This document shows, piece after piece, positions 1 to 8,654 of a stretch of 64,000 nt of DNA. The notes beneath the pieces are model-generated. The model saw only the letters and a list, made by a program, of their open reading frames with translations, was not told the DNA's origin and made no database searches. Location of the stretch: contig JACQZR010000009.1 of assembly GCA_016213775.1 (NCBI GenBank), forward strand, positions 1-64,000, written 5' to 3'. This stretch comes from Acidobacteriota bacterium. GTDB taxonomy: Bacteria > Acidobacteriota > Terriglobia > Bryobacterales > Bryobacteraceae. Each line of letters opens with the position of its first letter. Positions within the stretch are counted from its first letter, which is position 1. The translations under genes were made by a program, and so were the position numbers.

Positions 1-116
1 AACGGGCCGCTCGAAGGGACCACCCTTAAGGGGGACGGCTGGAGCGCCACTCTGAACTCCGGGTGGGTGGTGCGGCCGGCGGCACGACCGGGCTCCTTTA
101 CCATCGTTCGCGAGAA

Positions 117-1046
117 CTAATATTGCTGCAGCCGCCGGAAGACCTCCATCAACACATCGCCCACCACCTGCAGACTGTTCGCGCTCAGCTTATCCATGGT
201 GTCCTGCGCCGTATGCCACCAGACATGTCCCGGCCCGTAATCGAAGTCGATCAGATCCACCGCGGGCACGCCCATCCGCACAAAAGGCATATGATCATCC
301 TCGATGGCCTGCTGCAGCGGCGGAAAGTATTTCCCATACCCTGTCTCCGTCGCCACCGTGCGGATCAACCGACGCAACGGAGCGGACGAACCGGACTCCT
401 CAATCACGCGCAAGTCTTTGTCGCCGATCATGTCCACATTGAACATCGCCTTAATCCGCGTCAACGTCCCATCGGCGCGCCACTTCTGCGCCAGATGCCT
501 GCTCCCGTAGACGCCATTGGTATCGGACCAATCGCCCCAAGCCTCTTCGCCATCGAAGAAGACGAGGCAAACATCATCCTTGCGCGGCACCGCCGCCAGG
601 GCCCGCGCGGCCTCCAGCAACCATCCCGTGGAAGCCCCGCCATCATTGGCTCCGACGAAGTTCACTCCGGGTATCGCCTTGGTATCATAGTGCCCGCTGA
701 ACACCACCATCTTCCCGCTCTGCCCCTTCAGCGTCGCAATGATATTTCGCATCGGCTTCTGTCCCGCGGGGGTCTGCGCAGTCCAGACATCCTCAGCCAC
801 CTGCCATCCCCGTGCCTTCAATTCCGCTCGAATCGTCTCCTGCAATTTTGCGATCGCTGGAGACCCCGCCGGCCGCTGACCCAACGCCACAGCCTTCCGC
901 GTCCACTCCAATGCGCGAGCGCCGCTAAAATCGGCGCACACTGCGGGCAAACCGCACATGGCAATCAGCAACGCGAGGCGCGCACAACGCCATTCCCGCT
1001 TCTGGCTTCTGGCTTCTGGCTTCTGGGTTCTGGCTTCTGGCTTCAT
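117..1046 (-). CDS. M28 family metallopeptidase, glutaminyl-cyclase-like
   Basis: Predicted exported zinc aminopeptidase or glutaminyl-peptide cyclotransferase relative of 309 aa. Metal-site motifs of the M28 fold are readable: GHYDTK, GANDGGAS, FFDGEEAW, a NVDMIGD segment and a late DLIDFDYGPGHVWWHT segment; the last resembles glutaminyl cyclases more than classical aminopeptidases. The start at 1046 is chosen because its ATG overlaps the stop of the upstream methyltransferase (ATGA). A hydrophobic signal peptide ending near AVCA follows. The first 18 codons are made of a 7-bp tandem repeat, an odd place for one. It is the last gene of a four-gene minus-strand operon. The substrate is unknown. 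Confidence 0.82.
   Translation of the reverse strand: MKPEARTQKPEARSQKREWRCARLALLIAMCGLPAVCADFSGARALEWTRKAVALGQRPAGSPAIAKLQETIRAELKARGWQVAEDVWTAQTPAGQKPMRNIIATLKGQSGKMVVFSGHYDTKAIPGVNFVGANDGGASTGWLLEAARALAAVPRKDDVCLVFFDGEEAWGDWSDTNGVYGSRHLAQKWRADGTLTRIKAMFNVDMIGDKDLRVIEESGSSAPLRRLIRTVATETGYGKYFPPLQQAIEDDHMPFVRMGVPAVDLIDFDYGPGHVWWHTAQDTMDKLSANSLQVVGDVLMEVFRRLQQY
998..1044. repeat. Heptamer tandem repeat (GCTTCTG)n at the 5' end of a gene
   Basis: Six full copies of GCTTCTG, the fifth being GGTTCTG, plus five bases. The array sits directly after the ATG of the M28 peptidase gene. Because 7 is not a multiple of 3, three copies encode a 7-residue period (PEARTQK, PEARSQK). Gain or loss of one or two copies would shift the reading frame. 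Confidence 0.95.
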
Positions 1047-1729
1047 TTCTTCGTTGCCGTGCATAAATATCCCAGCGTGAAATTCTTCTCCCGGTCCAAC
1101 CCGTCGAGCAACGGAAACAGCAGCCCTGGAGGGGCCAGCAACAACGCGGCCGGCGCCTTCCAAACCCCGCGGAAAAACTGGATCCCGTTCAACATCCGCC
1201 GCCCCATCAGACGGAAATAGCCACCGCCCGGCTGCAACTCAATCGACCCGAACCCGGCATCCTGCAACAGCGTCCGCAATCCATACCGCGTATACCGGAA
1301 GTAGTCGTTGGGAGATTGATGAACCTCCCAATCCTGCGGCACCGCCATCAGCAACCGACCCCCCGGCTTCAGAACCCGGGCCATCTCTCGAACCACCGCG
1401 CCCGGTTCGCGCACATGCTCCAGCGTCACTATGTTCAAGCACGCCTCAAAGGTCCCGTCCGCCATAGGCAGCGCCGAAAGGTCGCCGACGACATCCAAGC
1501 CCGAGTAGTCCCACGACATGTCGCCCACCGCTAGGTCGACGCCTGTGTACCGCGTATGCGCGAAGTGATGCCGGTACTTCCCCTCGCCAGATCCCGCATC
1601 CAACACCCGCGCTCCCCGCGGAAGCGACAGTGCAAACCGCCCCACCGCCTCCTCAATCGCATTCTCGAAAAACCAGAGATATCGTTCCAGCCATCGCGGC
1701 AGTTTCCTGCGGATCTCCTCGTGAGTCAC
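1043..1729 (-). CDS. Class I SAM-dependent methyltransferase
   Basis: A 228-aa Methyltransf_11-type enzyme. Motif I reads LDAGSGEG, followed by an acidic residue in GVDLAVGD, then DLSALPMADGTFE and the post-motif LEHVREP and LKPGGRLLMAVP. I prefer the GTG start at 1729: it forms a GTGA overlap with the preceding methyltransferase stop and has a GGAAGAGG purine stretch just upstream. An in-frame ATG at 1774 would overlap by 49 bp. It lies between a second methyltransferase and an M28 peptidase. Context with a glycosyltransferase suggests modification of a surface glycan or lipid-linked sugar, which is inference. Confidence 0.85.
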   Translation of the reverse strand: MTHEEIRRKLPRWLERYLWFFENAIEEAVGRFALSLPRGARVLDAGSGEGKYRHHFAHTRYTGVDLAVGDMSWDYSGLDVVGDLSALPMADGTFEACLNIVTLEHVREPGAVVREMARVLKPGGRLLMAVPQDWEVHQSPNDYFRYTRYGLRTLLQDAGFGSIELQPGGGYFRLMGRRMLNGIQFFRGVWKAPAALLLAPPGLLFPLLDGLDREKNFTLGYLCTATKK

Positions 1730-2691
1730 TGCCTCTTCCGGGCCTCCATCATAATCGTCGACCCGCGCCGGCACGCGGCTTCAAACAACGCCGCCGGCCA
1801 CGAGAGCGCCACCAGCCCCAGGTACATCGCGTCTTTGAAGAGCGTCATGCGCGGCGAATCCTCCACTCCGCGAATCCGCCGTGACATCGGGTCGAGCCAC
1901 GGCGCAATCGTCGTCGCCAAACCCGCCGGATTATCGCGCCAGGAAAAATGCTTTTCGCGCATTACTTCAAACCCGCAATCCTCCAAAAGGGTGCGCAGAT
2001 CGCGCGTCCGGAAATGAATCAAGTGCCGCGGGATGTCCACACCGTTCCAACGTTCCCCGAATACCAGAAACTGAAAGCAGTCCGCGTTTGGCACCTGCAC
2101 CACAAGGCGGCCATTCGCCTTCAACATCCGCCGTGCCGCTTCAATGTAGGCCGCCGGATCGTACAAGTGCTCCAGCACGTGAAACATCGTAACCGCCGCG
2201 CAGCTTCCATCGGCAATCGGCGAACTCCCCAAACTCCCGCAAACCGCGGGCACACCATTCACTTGCCAGGCAGCGCTCGCCGCCGAGAGCGCAAAGTCCA
2301 GCCCCGCCACCTTCAGCCCGCGCTCGGCCAGCATCGCCAGGAACAGGCCGCCTCCGCAACCCACATCCAGTACGACCCCGTCCTCGCCGGACGCTTGAAT
2401 CGCCTTCCACACAAACCGTACATGGTCCGAAAGGACAAACCGCCGGTACAGCTCCGCCGGCTTCCCCGACGGGTCCTGCTCCGGAACAAACCAATAGTCT
2501 TTCGGATAGTAGCTGTGCAGTTCCGCCGCTGAAGGCCACGGGTACATGCGCATCAGCCCGCACTTGGGACACTGCACCATGTAGAATTGCCGGTCAGTGG
2601 TTTGATAGAGAAGATCGCTTCCCCGCAACAGCGTTTGCACTTCCACGCATCCGCACGCCGGACATGCGTCCTGCCCGCTGGCGATCGCCAT
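1726..2691 (-). CDS. Class I SAM methyltransferase with N-terminal zinc-knuckle
   Basis: 321 aa. The N-terminus has a CPAC...CPKCG four-cysteine knuckle (about residues 8-43), typical of the methyltransferases linked to surface-sugar operons. A Rossmann SAM domain follows: LDVGCGGG, GLDFALSA, a GSLGSSPIADGS segment, FHVLEHLYDP and LKANGRLVVQVPN. The start is the ATG at 2691, which overlaps the glycosyltransferase stop in the arrangement TGATG. A longer in-frame extension upstream is low-complexity and lies inside the glycosyltransferase gene, so it is rejected. Substrate unknown. Confidence 0.88.
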   Translation of the reverse strand: MAIASGQDACPACGCVEVQTLLRGSDLLYQTTDRQFYMVQCPKCGLMRMYPWPSAAELHSYYPKDYWFVPEQDPSGKPAELYRRFVLSDHVRFVWKAIQASGEDGVVLDVGCGGGLFLAMLAERGLKVAGLDFALSAASAAWQVNGVPAVCGSLGSSPIADGSCAAVTMFHVLEHLYDPAAYIEAARRMLKANGRLVVQVPNADCFQFLVFGERWNGVDIPRHLIHFRTRDLRTLLEDCGFEVMREKHFSWRDNPAGLATTIAPWLDPMSRRIRGVEDSPRMTLFKDAMYLGLVALSWPAALFEAACRRGSTIMMEARKRQ

Positions 2692-3740
2692 CAGGTCGAC
2701 TGCTGGCTCAGCTCCTTCAGCCGGATCCTGTACTTCATCAGCAGCGCGATCACTTCCCGCGTATTCAACTTGCGCAGCCCGCGCAGATCCCGCCGCTTGC
2801 GCAGCATTTTGGGAATCATCCGCAGCGCCTCCAGGTCCGCCCTCATCAATGCCATCGCCACTCGTGATTTGTTCTTCAAACCCGGGAAGCGTGAGATTTC
2901 CCCCTTCCCCAGCAGACTCGCCCATGCGCCCGCCGCCAACCTTGCTCCGTAAAGAACGCCGTTTAGCCATATCAGGATCCAGGGAAACAACTTCGCCACT
3001 AATAAAACGCGGTTTCGCTCAATGAGTTCCACGCGCCGCATCGACTGCAATCCCAGCGTCGCTCCCCGATGATGCCGCACCACCGCGCCCGGCGCATATA
3101 CGCAACGCCATCCCGCGATTCGTGCTCGTAGTCCTAATTCCGCGTCATCGGCGTAGGCGAAGAAATCCTCGTCGAACCCTCCAATCTGCTCCAACATTTC
3201 ACGACGGTACAGCGCGGCGCAGCCGTCCGGCCACAGGGCCTCCTCCATGGTATCGTATTGCCCCGCGTCCAGTTCACCGGTTCCGCGCCCGCGGTTCTGA
3301 CCATCGAGAAAAATCAGGTGGCCCACCTTGTCAATCCGCCGCGGGTCCTCCCACACCAGCACCTTTGACGCCACCATCCCGTATTCCGGGTCAGCCAGCA
3401 CGGCCTCCCCCATCTTGGCCAACCACTTGGGGTGAGCCTCGGCGTCGTTGTTCAGGAGCGCCACAAACTCCCCTGCCGCCACCGCGATCCCCTGGTTGTT
3501 CGCCTCGCAAAATCCTTTGTTTGTCGTATTCCGTATTAGACGTACTGGGAAGCGGCAGCGGGAGTACTGGGCCTCCACCATCTCCACGCTCCCGTCGCTC
3601 GATCCGTTGTCTACAACGATGATCTCCACGCGTGTGACATCTTCTTGCTGCTCAAGCGACCGCAGGCAGGAATCCAACAATTGCTTGCGGTTGTAGTTGA
3701 CCACTACCACGGAATAGGACGTACTGAGGTAATTTTGCAC
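2691..3740 (-). CDS. GT2 family glycosyltransferase (rhamnosyltransferase-like)
   Basis: About 349 aa. GT-A fold family 2 features: VVVVNYNRKQLLDSCL at the N-terminus, VDNGSSDGS, NKGFCEANNQG, ALLNNDAE as the metal-binding NND/DxD equivalent, and GGFDEDFFAYADDAELGLRAR as the acceptor/catalytic region. This layout is that of WbbL-like O-antigen rhamnosyltransferases. It heads a coupled operon with two methyltransferases. The start is uncertain: no ATG is available, and GTG at 3740 or GTG at 3782 are possible. Neither has a clear Shine-Dalgarno. I chose 3740 because it leaves room for a promoter before the divergent gene. Confidence 0.85.
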   Translation of the reverse strand: MQNYLSTSYSVVVVNYNRKQLLDSCLRSLEQQEDVTRVEIIVVDNGSSDGSVEMVEAQYSRCRFPVRLIRNTTNKGFCEANNQGIAVAAGEFVALLNNDAEAHPKWLAKMGEAVLADPEYGMVASKVLVWEDPRRIDKVGHLIFLDGQNRGRGTGELDAGQYDTMEEALWPDGCAALYRREMLEQIGGFDEDFFAYADDAELGLRARIAGWRCVYAPGAVVRHHRGATLGLQSMRRVELIERNRVLLVAKLFPWILIWLNGVLYGARLAAGAWASLLGKGEISRFPGLKNKSRVAMALMRADLEALRMIPKMLRKRRDLRGLRKLNTREVIALLMKYRIRLKELSQQST

Positions 3741-3782
3741 CGGATGTTGTATTATAAACCTGAGGATAAGGCCTCCCCCCAC
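3741..3782. promoter_or_regulatory. Short divergent intergenic region with AT-rich core
   Basis: 42 bp separate the divergent glycosyltransferase and RodZ-like genes. It contains the only AT-rich stretch nearby (TGTATTATAAACC), which reads TATAAT on the minus strand and could be a -10 element. No matching -35 at proper spacing is clear, so this is a weak call. Confidence 0.3.
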
Positions 3783-4754
3783 ATGGCAACAGTTGGCGAG
3801 ATCCTACGCCGCGAAAGAGAACGACAGGGGTTGAGCTTGACGATTATCGCGAATGAGACGCGCATCAGGCTCCAGTACCTCGAGTTTTTGGAGCGTGACG
3901 ATTTTGAAAGTCTGCCCGGCAAATTCTTTGCCCGCAGCTTCACCAACCAATATGCGGACAGACTAGGAGCAAACAGTCCTGAACTGCAAGCTGCCTTACA
4001 AAGGCAGGTGGAGCCCCAGGATCTGTCGCCCACCTTCGGTCAGCCCACAAAGCCTCCGGCCAACCTGGTTGCCTGGAGCGACGACAAGTTCTCCGTGGAG
4101 CCTCTACCGGAAGGAACCGCCTCCGCGCTCAGTGCCCGCAAACTGACCGCTTCGGTGGTTGGTCTGGTCGCCGTCGTGATTGCTTGTGGAGCTATTTTCT
4201 GGCTCTGGCAGCGTTCCCAGCTCAGCACTACTTCGGCCCAGTCCGTGGCCGCGCCGCCAGTGCCGGTGGCCGCCCCCGCAGCCAAGACGATCGAACCTCC
4301 TCCGGTCACGCAACAGCAGGTCAGTCCTCCGTCCGCTCAGCCTCAGCAATCATCAGAATCCGCGCTCACCCCGGCGGGTGCAAACATCTCTTCCACTCCC
4401 GCTCCGGCTGGCACACAACCTCCTCCTACACCCACTTCCGGCAAGATCAGCCTCGAGGTCATCGCTAAGGAAACTGTCTGGATTCGCATAACGGTAGACG
4501 GAAAAGTGCAAGTCCAACGTGCACTCCAGGCGGGCGAGTCGAGCGTCGCTTTCGCGGAAGAGAGTGCCCGTATCCTGCTCGGCAACGCTGGTGGCGCCGA
4601 GATCCGTCTGAACGGGTCCAGCATCGGACCGGTCGGCCCGCGCGGCCAGGTCCGCACTGTGGACTTCACGCCCGGACGATTTAACATCATCGAGCCGCAG
4701 CCCAAGAAGACCGAGCCTGCCTCACCGCCCCAAGCCGTCGCCGGGTTCAACTAG
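3783..4754 (+). CDS. RodZ-like HTH membrane protein
   Basis: 323 aa with the RodZ layout. A Xre-type helix-turn-helix spans about residues 1-70 (GEILRRERERQGLSL, LEFLERDDFESLPGKFFARSF). A single transmembrane segment lies at about 121-143, a Pro/Ala/Gln-rich periplasmic linker at 150-220, and a DUF4115-like beta domain at about 225-300 (EVIAKETVWIRITVDGK). RodZ links MreB to the cell-elongation machinery, but such proteins also occur outside that role, and no mre genes are in view. The ATG at 3783 is the natural HTH start. The stop abuts the stop of a convergent gene with no gap. Confidence 0.8.
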   Translation: MATVGEILRRERERQGLSLTIIANETRIRLQYLEFLERDDFESLPGKFFARSFTNQYADRLGANSPELQAALQRQVEPQDLSPTFGQPTKPPANLVAWSDDKFSVEPLPEGTASALSARKLTASVVGLVAVVIACGAIFWLWQRSQLSTTSAQSVAAPPVPVAAPAAKTIEPPPVTQQQVSPPSAQPQQSSESALTPAGANISSTPAPAGTQPPPTPTSGKISLEVIAKETVWIRITVDGKVQVQRALQAGESSVAFAEESARILLGNAGGAEIRLNGSSIGPVGPRGQVRTVDFTPGRFNIIEPQPKKTEPASPPQAVAGFN

Positions 4755-5978
4755 TCAAAGTTCAGCGAACGGCAATGCGGCCACCTTCGGCGCCAGCGGC
4801 AGCCGGATCTCTCCCGGGTGAATGACAAACCCTCGCCCAGCCCTATCGCCGAGGTCCTCCTGGAAGGCCCGAATCCCACTCGCCATCGCCGGCCGCGGCG
4901 TCGCGGAAAGCTTCACCTCCATCGGAATGAGTTTTCCGCCGGCTTCCACCACAAGATCGACTTCCACTCCTGCCGAAGTGCGCCAGAAGTATACCTGCGG
5001 CTCTTCGCCGCGGTTGACGAAGGCTTTCGCGATTTGGAGAAGAACGGCGGTTTCAAAGATCGGACCGCCGAGCGGACCCGCGGCCGCGTGATCCGGAGCT
5101 TTCAAACCAGCCAGATAGCAAAGCATGCCGGTATCCGTGAAGTACACCTTCGGCGTTTTCACCAGGCGCTTGCCGACGTTGGCATGGTACGGCCGCAGCA
5201 CGATCACCTGGTAGGTGGCTTCAAGCACCGAGAGCCATGCTTTGGCAGTATTCACCGCGAACCCAAGGTCGCGCGCAACATCGGTGAGATTGAGCAGTTG
5301 GCCGGTCCGGGCGGCAAGTGCGCGCAGGAAACTCTGAAACGAGATCAAGTCGCCAACCTGTCGCAGCGAGCGGACGTCGCGCTCAAGATAGGTCTGAACA
5401 TAACTGGAATGCCAGAGCGAGATGTCTCGATCCGGTTCAGCGACAAGTTCCGGATATCCACCGCGTAGAAAGCTCTGCCACAGATCCCTCAGTGCCATAT
5501 GGGTCACGGCAGGATGTGTCTTCGGCCGTTCCCAGGGAAGCAGGCCTGGCGGCCTCCCGAATTCCTCGCGTTGTGAGACGGGCAATAGCCGTAACATTGC
5601 CGCCCTGCCGGCCAACGATTCAGTGATTTGTTCGGCGAGAAGCAGATTCTGCGATCCTGTCAGAAAATACTGACCGCGCCTGCTCCGGCGCTCATCGACA
5701 CGCTCCTTTCTGTACGGCAACAGATCTGGGGCGTACTGAACCTCGTCAAAGATGGCCGGCGGCGGGTGCAGTTCCAGGAAGCCACGCGGGTCGGCCGCAG
5801 CAGCAGCGCGCACGTCGGGCTGCTCCAGCGAAACGTAGCCGGACGTTTCACCGAAGACATGCTTCAACAATGTGGTTTTGCCCGATTGGCGCGGCCCCGT
5901 CAGGACCACCACAGGGAACTGGGCGGCAGCCTTTCGCAGGACCGGCTCCAATGCACGCGGAATGTATCTGCGGCGCAT
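4755..5978 (-). CDS. ATP-binding protein, AAA_14/DUF4143 family
   Basis: 407 aa. An N-terminal AAA-like ATPase has a Walker A LTGPRQSGKTTLL at about residues 26-38 and a Walker B AIFDEVQYAP near 75. A sensor-like YFLTGSQN follows. A C-terminal DUF4143 part has the nuclease-like core GVEVDLVVEAGGKLIPMEVKLS, with the D...E-x-K arrangement of PD-(D/E)XK folds. Family members are common in mobile or accessory gene pools; a precise role is not established. A GGAGG Shine-Dalgarno precedes the ATG at 5978, and a 13-bp inverted repeat lies just upstream. It converges on the RodZ-like gene. Confidence 0.88.
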   Translation of the reverse strand: MRRRYIPRALEPVLRKAAAQFPVVVLTGPRQSGKTTLLKHVFGETSGYVSLEQPDVRAAAAADPRGFLELHPPPAIFDEVQYAPDLLPYRKERVDERRSRRGQYFLTGSQNLLLAEQITESLAGRAAMLRLLPVSQREEFGRPPGLLPWERPKTHPAVTHMALRDLWQSFLRGGYPELVAEPDRDISLWHSSYVQTYLERDVRSLRQVGDLISFQSFLRALAARTGQLLNLTDVARDLGFAVNTAKAWLSVLEATYQVIVLRPYHANVGKRLVKTPKVYFTDTGMLCYLAGLKAPDHAAAGPLGGPIFETAVLLQIAKAFVNRGEEPQVYFWRTSAGVEVDLVVEAGGKLIPMEVKLSATPRPAMASGIRAFQEDLGDRAGRGFVIHPGEIRLPLAPKVAALPFAEL

Positions 5979-5989
5979 GGCACCTCCAC

Positions 5990-6022
5990 TTGCAATTATG
6001 CATTACAACTGCATATTTGCAA
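5990..6022. promoter_or_regulatory. Imperfect inverted repeat, probable operator of the ATPase gene
   Basis: Arms TTGCAATTATGCA (5990-6002) and TGCATATTTGCAA (6010-6022) pair with one mismatch over 13 bp, around a 7-bp spacer. It lies 12 bp upstream of the ATG at 5978 (minus strand) in an AT-rich pocket of otherwise GC-rich DNA. Position and symmetry suit a repressor-binding site for autoregulation; the binding protein is not known. Confidence 0.6.
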
Positions 6023-6048
6023 AGGCGGATCGGCGCCCCTAACCGGCG

Positions 6049-8634
6049 TCAGCGCCGGCCCCGTACTTCCCTCTCCTCATCCTCCAGATCCAGTGACAAC
6101 GGTGCGAACACCGCGTTCTTCGGTGCAGGATACGGCGTTTCCCAACCGCGAATCGCCCCCCACAGAATCCGGTTCAACCGCTCCGTCGGCGCCGCATCGG
6201 GCTTACTGAAATCCATTCGCGTCGAATCCCGCGCGGCCTTCTTCGCGGCCCCGCGCAGCGCACTCTGCGGCGGATTGATCTCGAACAGATCCTGCCGCGG
6301 CGGGACCGCTTCATACGGTGTCAAATCGGGTTCGTTCTGAAAACTGAGCCGCATGTCATGCGCGATCAAATCGAACAGCGACATCGTCGGCAATCCCAGA
6401 ATCAGTTCAATCGTCTTCAGTATGCTCTGGTGCGAATAGAAGGTCGAATCAATCGCCCCTCGGCGCGCATACGGACTTGCCAGGAATGCGGTCGTGCGGT
6501 GCCCGTCCACATGGTCCACTCCGTTTTGCGCGTCATCCTCCACCACAAAAATCGCCATCTTCGGCCAGAACTTCGACTTGCTCAGCGCCTCCACAATCTG
6601 CCCCACCGCCAGATCGTTGTCCGCCACCATCGCCTTAGCCGACGAGATCCCAGGAGTTGTTCCATTCGTGTGATTCGAAGGCAACTGCAACAGCACCAGG
6701 TTCGGGAACTTCCCTTCGGACTCCATCTTCTTCAGATCCGCAAGAAAGATCTGCGCACGCACGACATCGGGAACCATCGTCGTGTAGGCCGGAAAATTCG
6801 AAGCCAGAATCTTGTTCAGCGGCTCCAACGGCGCCCGCGTCTGAAACTCCTTCGTGAAGTCCGCTCCCTTCTTCCAGCGCTGCAGCATCTCGGTCCGTCC
6901 GCGCGCCGATCCCCCCATGCGGCCGGCATACTCGCCATACACCTTCACCGTCCGCCCGCGCGCCAGCGCGTAATCCCAAAGGAACCCGCCGGAGGAATAC
7001 GCCATCGGATCGGTCCCATCGAATGGATAGCTGCGCCCCTGATACCCGGGCCACAGGCAATACTCCACTTCGTTCGCCTGCGTCACCCATTGATGGCCAT
7101 CGGCGCTGTTGCCCCCGGTTGCGTACAGATTATCCAACACCACAAACTGATCGGCCAGCCGGTGCTGGTTGGGTGTCACTTCCTCACCGAACATCACCAG
7201 CGACGGATCGCCGTTGCCCTTCTTCAAATCACCCAGCACCTGATCGTAGGTCCGATTCTCCTTGATGATGTAGACGACGTGCTCGATCAGCGAAGGCTCG
7301 CCGGAACGCACCGGTATGGCCACTGGCTTCATTCCCGCGCGCGCCGTCAACCGGTCGGGGGCCGCGCCCGCAAGCCGCAAACGGTTGTTCTCCGCCACCG
7401 CCGTCGTGTAGCTCGCCAACTGCGCCGCATCCGGCATGGCAATCACGGCCACCGACCCGCGGTGGGCATGCACAAACCGTTTCGCCGGCGCATCGCGCCA
7501 CCCCGATCCAGGCCCCAGCAGCGACGTCACTGCCAGGTTCTTTCCGCCGGCATCGAGTGCAAGATGGTTCGGGTACCACCCCGTCGGAATCAACCCATCC
7601 ACCTTGCCCGTGGCCGTGTCGATCACCGCGACTGCATTGATACCGCCGCAGGCCACATACAACCGCTTGCCGTCTCCAGTCACGGCCAGTGCCGTCGGAG
7701 CAATCCCCTTCACCCGGTCGGCGAAAGGCTGCAGCGCAATACTCCGAAGCACCACGTTCTTTGCCGTGTCGATCACCGACACGCTCTCCGAATTCCCATT
7801 CGCCACATACAACCGCCCTCGCGCTTCATCCCAGGCGAGCGCCGTCGGATGCAGCCCTACGGGGATCGTGTGTGTCACCTTACCGCTGGCGGTATCGACG
7901 CGCATCACGGTGCCGGTGGACGCCACGCCTCGCGCATCCACAGTGATCTTCTCATCCGGCTTCTGCATCGGCGATCCGAACAGCTCATTCGCTTTCGGTG
8001 GACGCCCGCCGAGGTTGCTCACGTAGGCAGCGTCGCCCTTAGCGGAAATCACCGCTGCGAACGGCGCAATGCCTGTCTCTGCCTGCTGCAGCACCTTGCC
8101 GGCGGAGACGTCAATCACCGCGAGCTTGTTCTCATACACCAGGGGCACCGCGGCGAGCCGTCGCCCCGAAGCATCGCCCGATACTCCGATCGCGCCCGCC
8201 TGGAACTGTCCCAAGCCTGTCGCCACAGGTTTTGTGGAACGCCCGTCCGACAGCGCCAGCCCGGCCCGCGCCGTGTTTCCGCCATCGCGCGACGACCGTC
8301 CAACCAACACCGCATCGCCCACCGCGCGAATCGACTGGATGCCAGGCGTTCCTCCGTGAGCCACGCGCGACACCACCCGATTGGTCTTCCAGTCCAGGCG
8401 GTACACCTCGGTTGCGTGCAGCACCCACAGCTCATCCGCGCTGGCCCATGCGACGCCATACACGCGTCCCTGGAACACGGTGGGCACCCCCGCCGGCGTG
8501 ATCGCCTGCCGCGTGGTCACTACTCCAGGGTCCACCACGGCCCGTTGCGGCCGTTCCACCGTTTGTCCAAATCCAGCCGCGCTCAGCGACAGGCCGAACG
8601 CCGATACAATCACGAATCTGCTGCAGGTTGTCAT
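6049..8634 (-). CDS. Secreted YncE-type beta-propeller / phosphoesterase fusion protein
   Basis: 861 aa with a signal peptide ending near AAGFGQ. Residues of about 30-430 form a YncE-like seven-bladed propeller (repeats such as VSNLGGR, LYVANGNSESVSVIDT, LYVACGGINAVAVIDT). The second half is an alkaline-phosphatase-superfamily phosphoesterase related to acid phosphatase/phospholipase C: EHVVYIIKENRTYDQVLGD, then GNSADGHQW, VVEDDAQNGVDHVDGHRT and SPYARRGAIDSTFYSHQS, which carry the metal ligands. This is the common 'bifunctional YncE/alkaline phosphatase' architecture of Acidobacteriota. ATG 8634 is preferred over 8658, which would overlap the upstream gene by 4 bp. The large secreted CAP protein ends 20 bp upstream. 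Confidence 0.9.
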   Translation of the reverse strand: MTTCSRFVIVSAFGLSLSAAGFGQTVERPQRAVVDPGVVTTRQAITPAGVPTVFQGRVYGVAWASADELWVLHATEVYRLDWKTNRVVSRVAHGGTPGIQSIRAVGDAVLVGRSSRDGGNTARAGLALSDGRSTKPVATGLGQFQAGAIGVSGDASGRRLAAVPLVYENKLAVIDVSAGKVLQQAETGIAPFAAVISAKGDAAYVSNLGGRPPKANELFGSPMQKPDEKITVDARGVASTGTVMRVDTASGKVTHTIPVGLHPTALAWDEARGRLYVANGNSESVSVIDTAKNVVLRSIALQPFADRVKGIAPTALAVTGDGKRLYVACGGINAVAVIDTATGKVDGLIPTGWYPNHLALDAGGKNLAVTSLLGPGSGWRDAPAKRFVHAHRGSVAVIAMPDAAQLASYTTAVAENNRLRLAGAAPDRLTARAGMKPVAIPVRSGEPSLIEHVVYIIKENRTYDQVLGDLKKGNGDPSLVMFGEEVTPNQHRLADQFVVLDNLYATGGNSADGHQWVTQANEVEYCLWPGYQGRSYPFDGTDPMAYSSGGFLWDYALARGRTVKVYGEYAGRMGGSARGRTEMLQRWKKGADFTKEFQTRAPLEPLNKILASNFPAYTTMVPDVVRAQIFLADLKKMESEGKFPNLVLLQLPSNHTNGTTPGISSAKAMVADNDLAVGQIVEALSKSKFWPKMAIFVVEDDAQNGVDHVDGHRTTAFLASPYARRGAIDSTFYSHQSILKTIELILGLPTMSLFDLIAHDMRLSFQNEPDLTPYEAVPPRQDLFEINPPQSALRGAAKKAARDSTRMDFSKPDAAPTERLNRILWGAIRGWETPYPAPKNAVFAPLSLDLEDEEREVRGRR

Positions 8635-8654
8635 CGGGGCAATTGTATCGGAGA

